NCBI GenBank assembly: GCA_949132985.1
Contig: CASCGD010000002.1
Span: forward strand, 18,269-82,268
Reading direction: 5' to 3'
Length of the DNA: 64,000 bases
Origin: an uncultured Lachnospiraceae bacterium
GTDB taxonomy: Bacteria > Bacillota > Clostridia > Lachnospirales > Lachnospiraceae
Shown: piece by piece, positions 39,165 through 50,194 of the stretch
Layout: each line of letters begins with the position of its first letter
Numbering within the stretch: the first letter of the stretch is position 1
Program-made: the position numbers and the translations under genes
Notes under the pieces: model-generated
What the model was told of the DNA's origin: nothing
Database searches by the model: none
What the model saw: only the letters and a program-made list of their open reading frames with translations

Positions 39165-39264
39165 AAACACCCTGCGGGTATACCTGTTTGCCAAAAAGCA
39201 GGCTATTAAGGAGGAAACACCCTGCGGGTATACCTGTTTGCCAAAAAGCAGGCTATTAAGGAGG
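39165..39264 (+). repeat. Two perfect tandem 50-bp repeats, each ending in a Shine-Dalgarno, immediately upstream of malic enzyme
   Basis: aaacaccctgcgggtatacctgtttgccaaaaagcaggctattaaggagg repeated twice, ATG at 39270. Confidence 0.98.
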
Positions 39265-39269
39265 AAAAT

Positions 39270-40420
<1,151 letters not shown>

Positions 40421-40424
<4 letters not shown>

Positions 40425-41440
40425 GCGGGCAGGCAGGCCGCAGGGAGCAGGCACAAGACGCATTTCCCCTGCCAAAGCATCCGCCCTCAGGCGGGATCGG
40501 CAGGCAGGCACCGCGCTGGGGCGAAAAGCCCTACCACAGCCTGGATTTCCACCTAAAGCAGCACTTCGGGGAAAAAGTGTACCGACTCTCCCTAAACGGC
40601 GGCTTCTCCTGCCCGAACCGGGACGGCACACGCGGCACATCCGGCTGTCTCTTTTGCAGTGCAGGAGGCTCCGGCGACTTTGCGGCGGATCAGGGGCTTC
40701 CCATCCCTGCACAGCTTGTGCAGGCGCGGGAAAAAATTGCCGCCAAGACAAACGCCCGCCTCTTTATCGCCTACTTTCAGGCGTACACGAACACCTACGC
40801 AAATACCGGCTATCTGCGCCGTGTTTTTTCCGAGGCGCTTGCACCGCCCGATATCGCCGCGCTCTCCATTGCGACCCGGGCGGACTGCCTTGGCGACGAA
40901 GTGCTCGACCTGCTTAGCGCGCTGCGGGAAACCTTTCACAAGCCTATATGGGTGGAGCTGGGCGTTCAGAGCACCTTCGATGAGACCTTAAGCCGCATGG
41001 CCTGCGGCTTTTCCTATGCCGACTGCCGGCGGGCGATTATGCATTTGCATAACAGAGAAATTCCCGTTGTCGCACATCTGATTCTCGGACTGCCCGGTGA
41101 GACAAAGGAAATGATGCTCACATCACTCTCACGCGTCTGCCGGTTACCCGTCAACGGGTTAAAGCTGCAGCTGCTCCACGTGCTGGCAGGCACAGGACTG
41201 GCCAGAGAATATGAAAAATCTCCCTTCCCGGTGTTCAAAATGGAGGATTACTGCCAGTTTATCGTTTCCTGCATCGAACGTATTCCGCCTCAAATCGTAC
41301 TGCACCGCATCACCGGAGACGGGCCAAAGAGCCTGCTCATGGCACCTGCATGGAGCGGCGATAAAAAACGCGTGTTAAACCGCATCCATCAGATTTTTTC
41401 TGAGCGCAGCACCTGGCAGGGACGGCTGGCCGAAGACTGA
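40421..41440 (+). CDS. TIGR01212-type radical SAM protein (YhcC-like)
   Basis: NGGFSCPNRDGTRGTSGCLFC radical SAM-type cysteines; YFQAYTNTYA; VELGVQSTFDETL; GTG start overlaps the upstream stop. Confidence 0.9.
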
Positions 41441-41514
41441 GAAACCAAAGACTGCCCGCCTCACCGGAGGCTGCGGCATTTGAACCACTGTTAAAACGGA
41501 ACACGAGGTGAATC

Positions 41515-42030
41515 ATGACTGAACCGATCACGATCTATAAGCTGATGATCCTGGCGCTGCTACAGCGCTCGGACGCGCCCCTCTCCGGGACACAGCTCTC
41601 AGACTTTTTTTTAGAAAAGGAATACACAAACTATTTTACCGTACAGGAAGCCCTGCACGAGCTGGACGAAAGCGCCTTCATCAAAAAAGAGCCGACTCAC
41701 AGCAACACCCACTACTCTGTCACACCCGCAGGCAAGGAAACACTCTCCTTCTTTTCAGATAAGCTCTCTGCGGGAATTTACCAGGACATTGAGGAGTACC
41801 TTATCACAAACCGTCTGGCAATTCAGGAGACCGCCTCTCTTCTGGCCAATTACTATAAGGCCCCCGGCGAGCGCTATGCCGTCCGCTGCCAGCTGAAAGA
41901 GCGCGGCCATTCCCGCATCGACCTGACAGTCACCGTCCAGGATCGGGAGATTGCACAGGCCATCTGCGAAAACTGGAAAAAGCAGAGCACGGACGTCTAT
42001 GAATATCTGATGGATTTGCTTGTCAAATGA
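41515..42030 (+). CDS. DUF4364 family protein (winged-helix-like)
   Basis: MTEPITIYKLMILALLQRSDAPLSGTQLSDFFLEKEYTNYFTVQEALHEL. Confidence 0.8.
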   Translation: MTEPITIYKLMILALLQRSDAPLSGTQLSDFFLEKEYTNYFTVQEALHELDESAFIKKEPTHSNTHYSVTPAGKETLSFFSDKLSAGIYQDIEEYLITNRLAIQETASLLANYYKAPGERYAVRCQLKERGHSRIDLTVTVQDREIAQAICENWKKQSTDVYEYLMDLLVK

Positions 42031-42034
42031 AAAA

Positions 42035-42133
42035 GGGGCTGCCGCACGAAGCAAAGCATATACAAGATATCGTATAAAAGAATGGTTGAATCGAACGATA
42101 TCTTGTATCATGTTTCTTAGTGCGGCAGCTCCC
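42035..42133. terminator. Nested inverted repeats between convergent genes (bidirectional terminator candidate)
   Basis: Outer ggggctgccgcac / gtgcggcagctccc; inner atacaagatatcgt / acgatatcttgtat. Confidence 0.75.
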
Positions 42134-42168
42134 GTAGCTTGAGACAATCCGTTTAAAAATCAAACGGA

Positions 42169-42780
42169 TTACAAGGCTTTTGGCCGTCCCACCTTCCCCC
42201 GAATGCGCTGCAGCGCGTTATCGATGGACTTCGGCGTTTTCCCCAGCTCCTGTGCAATCTGCCGATAGTCCATCCCCTGCAGATACAGATCGCACACCTG
42301 CTTTTCCATCGGGCTTAAAACTGCTGCCAGACGGGAGGAAAAATCCTCATAATTTTCCTGCCGGATCAAAAGGCGCTCAGGATTCTGCTCTCCGTCCGCC
42401 ACCAGCGTATCCCCCACTGTCAGGCCGTTTTCCTCCCCCGTCTCCTCCGAAAAGGAAATATACGAATTTAACGGCACATGCTTGAGACGCTGCGACGCCT
42501 CGATGGCATGATACATCTGACGCCGGATACACAGCCTTGCAAACGTGTAAAAGGACGACTCCTTTTCCGACGAAAAGTCACGGATTGCCTTGAACAGCCC
42601 GATCATTCCCTCCTGAATGAGGTCCTCCTTTTCCGCCCCGATCAGATAGAGGGCATTCGCCTCCCGCGTGACCAGATGCTTATATTTATTACACAGATAA
42701 TCCGTTATACTGTCGTTGCCGCCGGAGAGCTGCGCCAAAAGCTCCTCGTCGCCAACCCCCTCATAGCTATTCTCTTTCAT
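42169..42780 (-). CDS. sigH: RNA polymerase sporulation sigma factor SigH-like
   Basis: LVTREANALYLIGAEKEDLIQEGMIGLFKAIRDFSSEKESSFYTFARLCIRRQMYHAIEASQR; synteny with rlmB/mrnC/cysS. Confidence 0.88.
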   Translation of the reverse strand: MKENSYEGVGDEELLAQLSGGNDSITDYLCNKYKHLVTREANALYLIGAEKEDLIQEGMIGLFKAIRDFSSEKESSFYTFARLCIRRQMYHAIEASQRLKHVPLNSYISFSEETGEENGLTVGDTLVADGEQNPERLLIRQENYEDFSSRLAAVLSPMEKQVCDLYLQGMDYRQIAQELGKTPKSIDNALQRIRGKVGRPKAL

Positions 42781-43541
42781 TGATGATCTCCCAGCCGCTG
42801 CCGCACGATCTCATAGGAGAGCACGCCGCAGGCAACCGACGCGTTTAAAGAATCGATATCGCCCTTCATCGGAATCGCCGCTGTCATATCACAGCGCTCC
42901 CGCACCAGCTTGCCGACACCCTCTCCCTCGCTGCCGATCACAACACCGATTGGACCCGTCAGATTCAGGTCGTACATCGGCGTACCTCCCATGTCCGCGC
43001 AGACAAACCACATGCCCTCTTTTTTCAACTCCTCAATCGTTGCGGAAAGGTTCGTCACCTTTGCCACCGGTGTGTAGTTGATGGCTCCGGCGGAAGCCTT
43101 TGCGACGACTGCCGTAAGTCCTGCCGCACGCCGCTTCGGAATAACAACCCCGTGGGCACCTGCCAGATTGGCCGTTCGGATGATGGCACCCAGATTATGA
43201 GGATCCTCGATGCCGTCCAGCAGGATCAAAAAGGGCGCTTCCCCCTTCTGTCTCGCGCGCGCCAGAAGATCCTCCACCTGTGCATAGGCATAGACAGCGG
43301 TCCGGGCAATCACGCCCTGATGCCTTCCGGTTTCCGAGAGCTGGTCCAGGCGCTCCTTCGTCACAAAATCCAGGATCGTATCGTGCTTTCTCGCCTCGCG
43401 GATAATGGTGCGCACCGGCCCGTCCTGACAGCCGTCCAGAACATAGAGCTTGTCCACCGTCTTTCCCGAGCGCAACGCCTCCAAAACGGCGTTGCGCCCC
43501 TCGATCTTTGTCTCCGCTGTCTCGAATTTCATTTCTCCCAT
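42777..43541 (-). CDS. rlmB: 23S rRNA (guanosine-2'-O)-methyltransferase RlmB (SpoU family)
   Basis: EGRNAVLEALRSGKTVDKLYV; LDGIEDPHNLGAIIRTANLAGAHGVVIPKR; IGSEGEGV. Confidence 0.94.
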   Translation of the reverse strand: MGEMKFETAETKIEGRNAVLEALRSGKTVDKLYVLDGCQDGPVRTIIREARKHDTILDFVTKERLDQLSETGRHQGVIARTAVYAYAQVEDLLARARQKGEAPFLILLDGIEDPHNLGAIIRTANLAGAHGVVIPKRRAAGLTAVVAKASAGAINYTPVAKVTNLSATIEELKKEGMWFVCADMGGTPMYDLNLTGPIGVVIGSEGEGVGKLVRERCDMTAAIPMKGDIDSLNASVACGVLSYEIVRQRLGDHQ

Positions 43542-43586
43542 GTCTCTTCTGCTCCTCTTATCACAAACATCCGGCCATAAAACCTA

Positions 43587-43708
43587 TTTCCCCGCAGCCG
43601 GGCATCTCCCACACTCTGTTTCACGGTTTTCCCGCAACCGGATAAATCCCGCGCGCTGTTTCACGTTTTTTCCTGCAGCCGGATAAATCCGGTGTGCATT
43701 TTCACGGT
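43587..43708. repeat. Three imperfect ~40-41-bp tandem repeats in the mrnC-rlmB intercistronic region
   Basis: cccgcagccgggcatctcccacactctgtttcacggt / cccgcaaccggataaatcccgcgcgctgtttcacgtt / cctgcagccggataaatccggtgtgcattttcacggt. Confidence 0.8.
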
Positions 43709-44244
43709 TCCTGTTCCGGTGCCTCTTCATAAGTCTGCCGCTTCAGACACTGCCGTTTTTTTGCGGAAGGAAAACGCCCGCGCCGGTTGTGCGCCTCCGC
43801 AAACCGCTCCTCCTTTGGCGTATACGAATCCAGTGCCAGTTTCACAAGTTCCATCATGCGCGCCGTCTGGTCCGTCAGATAGAGGTAACCCATGAGCGCC
43901 TCAAACCCGGTAGCCCTGCGGTAATCGCCAACCGAAGCATTTTTTGCCATCGTCGGAGACTTCGCATTGCGCCCGCGCCGATAAACGCGCTCCTCCTCCC
44001 CGCTTAAGTTCGGCAAAAGAATGTCCATCATCTCCGACTGCGCCTCCGCTTTGACGAGCTGGCTCGTCTGGCGGTGCAAAAGCCTGGCCTTCGTGTTCAT
44101 CCGTGCCGTCATGACCGAGCGCACAATCAGCTCGTAAATACCGTCGCCGATGTAGGCCAGCGTCAGCGGATTCACCGTGCGGATATCAGCCTCCTGCGTG
44201 ATTCCGAATTGTTTCTTAATGTATGCATTTAAGCCCGTTTCCAT
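43702..44244 (-). CDS. mrnC: Mini-ribonuclease III
   Basis: [46 protein letters not shown]; downstream of cysS. Confidence 0.93.
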   Translation of the reverse strand: METGLNAYIKKQFGITQEADIRTVNPLTLAYIGDGIYELIVRSVMTARMNTKARLLHRQTSQLVKAEAQSEMMDILLPNLSGEEERVYRRGRNAKSPTMAKNASVGDYRRATGFEALMGYLYLTDQTARMMELVKLALDSYTPKEERFAEAHNRRGRFPSAKKRQCLKRQTYEEAPEQEP

Positions 44245-45644
44245 TTTACGCCTTCTCTGGTATCCTCCAGAATAATTCCACGGCTCTTTAACTCATCGCG
44301 AATCTCGTCCGCCCGGGCAAAATTTTTCGCTTTCTTCGCCGCAGTGCGCTCCGAGATCATAGCCTCGATCCAGCTTTCCGTCTCCGTGTCGATTTCCTCT
44401 TCCTGCTCCAGAATAATGCCCAGCACCCCACAGAGCGTCTGCAGCCGTTCATAGAGCTTCTCGAGATACTCCTTGCTGTTCGCCGCGCTGGCATTCGTGT
44501 TGACAAATTTTACCAGCTCAAACACGGCGGATACCGCATCTGCGGTATTTGCATCGTCGTCCATCGCCGCCTCAAATTTTTCCACATAAGCAGCGCTCTC
44601 CTCCCAGGAAGCTTTCTCCCCGTCAGTCATCGTCTGCGCGGAGGCTACCTCCATCTGTCGGCGCAGCGTATCCCCGGCGGTTTTGATGCGCGTGAGACCG
44701 TTTTTCGCCGCCTCCATCAGATCTGCCGAGAAATTCAGCGGACTCCGGTAATGCGCACTCAGCATAAAGAAACGAAGCACCTGCAGGTCATACTTTTCTG
44801 CGATATCCCGCACCGTGAAAAAGTTGCCAAGCGACTTTGACATTTTCTGATTGTTGATATTTAAAAATCCGTTGTGCATCCAGTATTTTGCGAAAGGAAC
44901 GCCGTTGGCCGCCTCCGACTGGGCAATCTCGTTCTCGTGATGAGGAAAGATCAAATCCTCGCCTCCCGCATGAATGTCTATCTCATCACCCAGATAGCGC
45001 TTTGACATGACCGAGCACTCGATGTGCCAGCCGGGCCTGCCTTCGCACCAGGGGGACTCCCAGTAAATCTCCCCCTCCTTTTTCGGCTTCCAGAGCACGA
45101 AATCCAGCGGATCCTCCTTCAGCTCGCCCGTCACCCGGATGTCCCGGTGCCCCGCCTGCAGATCGTCCAGATTTTTGTGGGAGAGCTTTCCGTACTCCGC
45201 AAATTTGCGCGTGCGGTAATATACCGTGCCGTCTGCCGCCGCGTAGGCATAGCCTTTCTCGATCAGCGTGGAAATCATATCGATCATGCCCGAAATCTCA
45301 TTCGTCGCCAGCGGATGGCTCGTCGCAGGCTTAACGTTCATGCCCTCCATATCCTTTTTGCACTCCTCGATATAGCGCTTTGAGATCACGGAAGCGTCCA
45401 CGCCCTCCTCGTTCGCCTTCTTAATAATCTTGTCGTCCACGTCGGTGAAATTAGAGACAAAATTCACCTTGTAGCCTTTGTACTCCAGATAACGCCGGAA
45501 GGTGTCAAAGACGATCATCGGACGCGCATTGCCAATGTGAATCAGATTGTACACGGTGGGGCCGCAGACGTACATACTCACCTTCCCCTCCTCCAAAGGC
45601 ACAAATTCCTCCTTTTGCCTTGTCATTGTATTGAAAATTTTCAT
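44229..45644 (-). CDS. cysS: Cysteinyl-tRNA synthetase
   Basis: [53 protein letters not shown]. Confidence 0.97.
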   Translation of the reverse strand: MKIFNTMTRQKEEFVPLEEGKVSMYVCGPTVYNLIHIGNARPMIVFDTFRRYLEYKGYKVNFVSNFTDVDDKIIKKANEEGVDASVISKRYIEECKKDMEGMNVKPATSHPLATNEISGMIDMISTLIEKGYAYAAADGTVYYRTRKFAEYGKLSHKNLDDLQAGHRDIRVTGELKEDPLDFVLWKPKKEGEIYWESPWCEGRPGWHIECSVMSKRYLGDEIDIHAGGEDLIFPHHENEIAQSEAANGVPFAKYWMHNGFLNINNQKMSKSLGNFFTVRDIAEKYDLQVLRFFMLSAHYRSPLNFSADLMEAAKNGLTRIKTAGDTLRRQMEVASAQTMTDGEKASWEESAAYVEKFEAAMDDDANTADAVSAVFELVKFVNTNASAANSKEYLEKLYERLQTLCGVLGIILEQEEEIDTETESWIEAMISERTAAKKAKNFARADEIRDELKSRGIILEDTREGVKWKRA

Positions 45645-45777
45645 TGCTCTCTCCTCCTGATCTGCAATTCTTCTTAATTCTGATAACCCGCTCCTTTAAC
45701 GGTTGCGAATCCGAACATCCGATCGTCCGGAATATCCTTTCGTTCCCCCGATATGGAAGCACTGCCGCCACCGCAGC

Positions 45778-46314
45778 TCATTTTCGGGAACATCCCCCGC
45801 ACCCGCCGCAGCCGCTGCCCGCCACCGGTGCGCTGGCCTCATAGAGTCCCGTCAGCGTGCACACCGCCTGTGCCGCGATGCCCTCTTCCCTTCCGGTAAA
45901 GCCAAGTCTCTCCTCAGTGGTCGCCTTCACGCCCACCTGCCCGAGGGAAATCTGAAGAGTATCCGCTATATTTTCTCTCATCTTCTGAATGTGGGGCGAA
46001 AGCTTCGGCTTCTGGGCAATGACGGTGGCATCGATATTGTTAACGACATAGCCCTCATTCAGCAAAAGCTCCTGCACACGAGCTAAAAGCTGCAGGCTGT
46101 CCGCGCCCTCGTAAGCCGGGTCCGTATCCGGAAAATGCTGCCCGATATCCCCCAGCGCCGCCGCACCCAGCAGCGCGTCCATAATGGCGTGCACCAGCAC
46201 ATCCGCATCCGAATGCCCCAAAAGCCCAAGGCTGTGAGAAATCTCCACCCCGCCTATAATAAGCTTTCTGCCCTCTGTCAATCTATGAACATCATATCCG
46301 GTTCCTACACGCAT
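45778..46314 (-). CDS. ispF: 2-C-methyl-D-erythritol 2,4-cyclodiphosphate synthase
   Basis: [65 protein letters not shown]. Confidence 0.96.
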   Translation of the reverse strand: MRVGTGYDVHRLTEGRKLIIGGVEISHSLGLLGHSDADVLVHAIMDALLGAAALGDIGQHFPDTDPAYEGADSLQLLARVQELLLNEGYVVNNIDATVIAQKPKLSPHIQKMRENIADTLQISLGQVGVKATTEERLGFTGREEGIAAQAVCTLTGLYEASAPVAGSGCGGCGGCSRK

Positions 46315-46334
46315 GTTATCCCTCCATATTATGC

Positions 46335-47444
46335 TTATTCTCCCGCAGAGCCAGATCCTGCGGCAGCTTTTTCTTTCTCCAGGTCACGGTAATGCGCCAG
46401 CACCATCATGGCAATCCGAAAGGTCATGGCATCGTCAAACCGGCGAATGTCCAGTCCGATCAGCTTTTCCAGCCGCTCCAGCCGGTAAACAAGCGTATTC
46501 CGATGTAAATAGAGTTGACGCGCCGTCTCGGAAATATTCAGGCTGTTTTCGAAAAACCGGCGGATCGTCAGCTTCATCTCTTCATCGATTTTCTGATCCG
46601 GCAGCTCCTTTCCAAAAATCTCCTGCAAAAACAGCTCGCACAGCTCCCAGGGAAGCTCGTAGATGAGCCGCGCAATGCCAAGCCTTGCGTAGGCCGCCAC
46701 CTCCCGCGGCTCCTGAAACAGACCCGCAATGCGAAGCGCCAGCGCCGCCTCGCTTCTCGCGTCAATAAGCTCCGGGAGCGTCTCTTTCGGCGTGCTGTAA
46801 CCCACACGAACCTTAAACATCAGCTCGGAGAGCATCGTGTCCACCGCCGAGAGCGCATCGTTTTTCGCCCGCTCCGCCGTCACGCCCTTCTCGTACGCCT
46901 TCACAAGCGCCAGATGCGTCTCGTCCTGCAAAAACAGCACATCCTGCTTTCCGTCTGCAAAAATACTGCCGAGCATCCGCAGCGTATTCGTATCCGCCAG
47001 CGGCTGCGACAATTCAAAAAGGTATACCACACGCGGCGCATCCTTCAGCTTCACCCGTCCAGCCAGCTTATACAGCTCCCCCGCAGGAATCTCCCCAGCA
47101 AGAAGCGCTGCCACGAAAGCATTTTTATCGATATCCTTTTTGACCGTGCTAAAAAAAAGCTGCAGCTCATTTGCCGCCATACGCCCGGGCACAAGCAAAG
47201 ATGCCTCTGCCCCCTCCGCCGCCAAAAGCAGGATATCCCCGCCCACACGGACCGGAAACACCGTAAAGCCATCCAGCCGCTGCTCAAGCGCCGGCTGCTC
47301 AAAGGCCCGCAAAAGCTGCTCCTTTGCCACCGCTCCCTCTTTTGCTGTACCCGCCACATACTCTCCGGGCGGCTCGAAGAGCGCAAAACGTACCCCTGAA
47401 ATCTCCGTCAGCTCCTCTAAAATCCGCCGTAATTTTTTATGCAT
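46335..47444 (-). CDS. PucR/CdaR-type helix-turn-helix regulator
   Basis: C-terminal [57 protein letters not shown]; start [17 protein letters not shown] with a GGAGG SD. Confidence 0.85.
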   Translation of the reverse strand: MHKKLRRILEELTEISGVRFALFEPPGEYVAGTAKEGAVAKEQLLRAFEQPALEQRLDGFTVFPVRVGGDILLLAAEGAEASLLVPGRMAANELQLFFSTVKKDIDKNAFVAALLAGEIPAGELYKLAGRVKLKDAPRVVYLFELSQPLADTNTLRMLGSIFADGKQDVLFLQDETHLALVKAYEKGVTAERAKNDALSAVDTMLSELMFKVRVGYSTPKETLPELIDARSEAALALRIAGLFQEPREVAAYARLGIARLIYELPWELCELFLQEIFGKELPDQKIDEEMKLTIRRFFENSLNISETARQLYLHRNTLVYRLERLEKLIGLDIRRFDDAMTFRIAMMVLAHYRDLEKEKAAAGSGSAGE

Positions 47445-47586
47445 ATTTCCTCCATATTGCCTGCCTTCTGGCATTCAGGTATACCCGCAGGGTATTTCCT
47501 CCATATTGCCCGCCTTCTGGCATTCAGGTATACCCGCAGGGTATTTCCTCCGTTTTGCCCGCCTTCTGGCATTCAGGTATACCCGC
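47445..47586 (-). repeat. Three near-perfect 49-bp tandem repeats filling the aroF-like/PucR intergenic space, each with an SD
   Basis: Plus-strand unit tatttcctccatattgcc(t/c)gccttctggcattcaggtatacccgcaggg, period 49 (starts 47444, 47493, 47542). Confidence 0.97.
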
Positions 47587-48621
47587 CTACACGCACATCT
47601 CCGCAATCGTATCGATCAGGCGTCTCGTATCCTCCCATCCAAGGCACGGGTCCGTGATGGATTTGCCATAAATCATATGCTCGCCGATGGGCTGGCAGCC
47701 CTCCTCCAGATAGCTTTCGATCATAAGGCCCTTCACCATCCTGCGCATATCTTTGTTGTGCTGCCGGTTGTGCAGGATTTCCTTTGCAATGCGTATCTGC
47801 TCCCTGTACTGCTTGTTGGAGTTCGAGTGATTCGTGTCCACAATCACCGCCGGGTTCTCAAAGGAATCCGGGCGGTAATCCCGTATGAGCTGCATCATGT
47901 CCTCATAGTGATAGTTGGGATGGCACTCGCCCCTGCTGTTCACAAAACCGCGGAGAATACAGTGTGCCAGCGGATTACCGCTGGTGCTTACATTGTAGCC
48001 GCGATAGATAAATGAAGTGGGATTCTGCGCCGCCCGAACGGCATTGAGCATGACGGACATGTCGCCGCTGGTGGGGTTTTTCATGCCCACAGGGATATCC
48101 ATGCCGCTGGCAGTGAGCCGGTGCTGCTGGTTTTCCACCGAACGCGCGCCAATGGCCTCGTAAGACAAAATATCATCCAGATAACTTCTGTTCTCCGGGT
48201 AAAGCATCTCATCCGCCGCCGTCAGGCCGCTCTCGCCCATGGCACGAATGTGCATTTTTCGGATGGAGACAATCCCACGGTAGAGATCCGGCGCCCGGGT
48301 CGGATCCGGCTGGTGCAGCATCCCCTTGTAGCCCGCACCGGTAGTGCGTGGCTTGTTCGTGTAAATGCGCGGAATCAAAATCAGCCGGTCCCCTACCGCC
48401 TCACTGACCTTCGCCAGCCGGCTCACATACTCGCAGACCGAGTCCTCATTGTCCGCGGAGCACGGGCCGATAATCACAAGAAACTTATCGGACGCTCCGG
48501 TAAACACCTCTCTGATCTGCGCATCCCTCGCCCGCTTCATCTCCGCCAGATCGGGCGCGATCGGATATTCCATCTTTAAAATTTCCGGCTCCGGCAGCCG
48601 GTTATGAATCGTCATCGACAT
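47587..48621 (-). CDS. aroF: 3-deoxy-7-phosphoheptulonate synthase (AroF/G/H class I)
   Basis: FLVIIGPCSADNEDSVCEYVSRLAKV; PRIYTNKPRTTGAGYKGMLHQPDP; GMKNPTSGDMSVMLNAVRAAQ; start may be 48633. Confidence 0.94.
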   Translation of the reverse strand: MSMTIHNRLPEPEILKMEYPIAPDLAEMKRARDAQIREVFTGASDKFLVIIGPCSADNEDSVCEYVSRLAKVSEAVGDRLILIPRIYTNKPRTTGAGYKGMLHQPDPTRAPDLYRGIVSIRKMHIRAMGESGLTAADEMLYPENRSYLDDILSYEAIGARSVENQQHRLTASGMDIPVGMKNPTSGDMSVMLNAVRAAQNPTSFIYRGYNVSTSGNPLAHCILRGFVNSRGECHPNYHYEDMMQLIRDYRPDSFENPAVIVDTNHSNSNKQYREQIRIAKEILHNRQHNKDMRRMVKGLMIESYLEEGCQPIGEHMIYGKSITDPCLGWEDTRRLIDTIAEMCV

Positions 48622-48626
48622 TTGTA

Positions 48627-49277
48627 TTAACACCTCATCTTGTCATTTTCCTCTTCTTCCAGAAGCTCCTCCGCCGACATGTACTTGCGGAATACCTGCT
48701 CCAGCACACGGTTGATGAGCACCATCGCAATCGCCGGCACAAACCACGTAAACGGCATCAAAAACCAGCACACATAGATGGCCGCAGCCAGAATCAGCAG
48801 CACAACCAGCGACCGTGGGAGATTGGCAATCGCCATGATCGCGGCATTTTTCAGCGTCGCCTTACAGCCATTCTCAAACCGCGCAAGATAGGCGAACACG
48901 TACATAAACCAAACCAGCGCCATCGCCGCAAGCGCGATAAAAAAATACGCCAGCATGCCGACAAAGGTTCCTGTTTTTAAATATGCCATACAAATCCTGA
49001 TATCGAAAGAAAATACCAAAAATATGACAAAAAACAACAGCCACAGCTTCGTCGCCTGCTTAAAGTTGCTGCGAAACGACGACCAGTATTCCTTCCAGAT
49101 TCCGCTTTTCTGATTGCGGATCACCTTGTGAGTGGTATAGTAAAAAGCCGTCGTTGCGGCCCCCACCGTAAAAAGCGGAATACAGCTGATCAGCCACATC
49201 AAATTCAAAAGAACCGCGTCCACCGCGGTGCTCAAGGCAGACCAGAGCTTATTATTCGGATTGAAAAATCCCGTCAT
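48627..49277 (-). CDS. DUF624 (YesL-like) membrane protein
   Basis: MTGFFNPNNKLWSALSTAVDAVLLNLMWLISCIPLFTVGAATTAFYYTTHKVIR. Confidence 0.88.
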   Translation of the reverse strand: MTGFFNPNNKLWSALSTAVDAVLLNLMWLISCIPLFTVGAATTAFYYTTHKVIRNQKSGIWKEYWSSFRSNFKQATKLWLLFFVIFLVFSFDIRICMAYLKTGTFVGMLAYFFIALAAMALVWFMYVFAYLARFENGCKATLKNAAIMAIANLPRSLVVLLILAAAIYVCWFLMPFTWFVPAIAMVLINRVLEQVFRKYMSAEELLEEEENDKMRC

Positions 49278-49456
49278 GAAAATACCCCCTTCGCACTGCA
49301 AATAGCTGCACATAATTCTAATAAGTATAGCACGGAGGAGGTGAAAGTGTCAAACAATAGAAAGAATGAGAATCGATGGGAAAAGAGCGTCCCACGCGCC
49401 GTGAATAGCAACGAGCAGCCATTTCTGACTGCCCGCAAAATTCAAACGCTACGCCT

Positions 49457-49720
49457 CCAGCGCTTTCTCGATGCGCTCATTATCCCTTTTCAGATATTCC
49501 GAAGCCTTTTCAGATGCTCCGTTGTTCATTGCCTCAATGACCAGATCATTTAAAAATCTGTCTATTCTGAGGCCGTCCTTATACTGCATATCAATCGGCA
49601 TATCATCGCACCCTTCCGCTATCTTGTCACCATAACCTTTGATATTGATATAACAGCCCTCGTAAAGTCAAAATCATAATCCGTATGATTCCAAGTAACA
49701 ATAACGGATGCCCGGCTTAA
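49457..49720 (-). pseudogene. Possible decayed small ORF downstream of marR
   Basis: Reverse strand reads MLKPGIRYCYLESYGL*F*LYEGCYINIKGYGDKIAEGCDDMPIDMQYKDGLRIDRFLNDLVIEAMNNGASEKASEYLKRDNERIEKALEA*; two stops interrupt an otherwise protein-like frame. Confidence 0.35.
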
Positions 49721-50181
49721 GCATTTCTTTCCCCCAGATTCTGTCTGTAAATATGTTTAAAGTAATCATTCAGATGATTCAGCACCCGAAGTAAAATTCC
49801 AAGCTCCTCCTCCGTCAGGGTTTCCTTCGCCTTGTCGATCATATTCTCATGAAATTTTTTGTGATGCTCGAAGGCGGCCTTTCCGCGCTCTGTGAGGGTC
49901 AGATAGACGACCCGCTTATCCTGATCGCTTCGGGTGCGCATGACATATCCATGCTCCACCAGCCCGTCCACCGCACGGGTAAGGGTTCCGGTGGTCACGG
50001 ACATGAGCCGAGCAACCTGCGAGCTGCGCTTTGCCTCGCCAAGCCCGATCGCCTCTACAATGTGCATGTCGTTATTGGTCATATCAGAAAATTCATCGTT
50101 GATGAGATATTTCCCCTCAATGTCCATCAGGTCCTGAAACAGATGGACCAGCACTTCATTTAACATCTCGTCCGTATTCAT
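49717..50181 (-). CDS. MarR family regulator (FabT-like candidate by context)
   Basis: MARLMSVTTGTLTRAVDGLVEHGYVMRTRSDQDKRVVYLTLTERG; adjacent to fabH. Confidence 0.9.
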   Translation of the reverse strand: MNTDEMLNEVLVHLFQDLMDIEGKYLINDEFSDMTNNDMHIVEAIGLGEAKRSSQVARLMSVTTGTLTRAVDGLVEHGYVMRTRSDQDKRVVYLTLTERGKAAFEHHKKFHENMIDKAKETLTEEELGILLRVLNHLNDYFKHIYRQNLGERNA

Positions 50182-50194
50182 ACCTACCGCTCCT

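Noticed and set aside
45645-45777. Possible T-box leader before cysS
   Set aside because: The gap is only ~130 nt and I saw no T-box consensus or specifier/antiterminator arrangement.
47444-47586. CRISPR-like array (three regularly spaced repeats)
   Set aside because: The whole 49-bp unit is repeated, with no variable spacers and no cas genes nearby; it is a tandem leader repeat.
46515-48015. Long plus-strand ORFs (294 and 392 aa) across the PucR-type gene and DAHP synthase
   Set aside because: Antisense to well-supported genes; the 392-aa ORF spans the tandem-repeat intergenic region, which only happens to be open.
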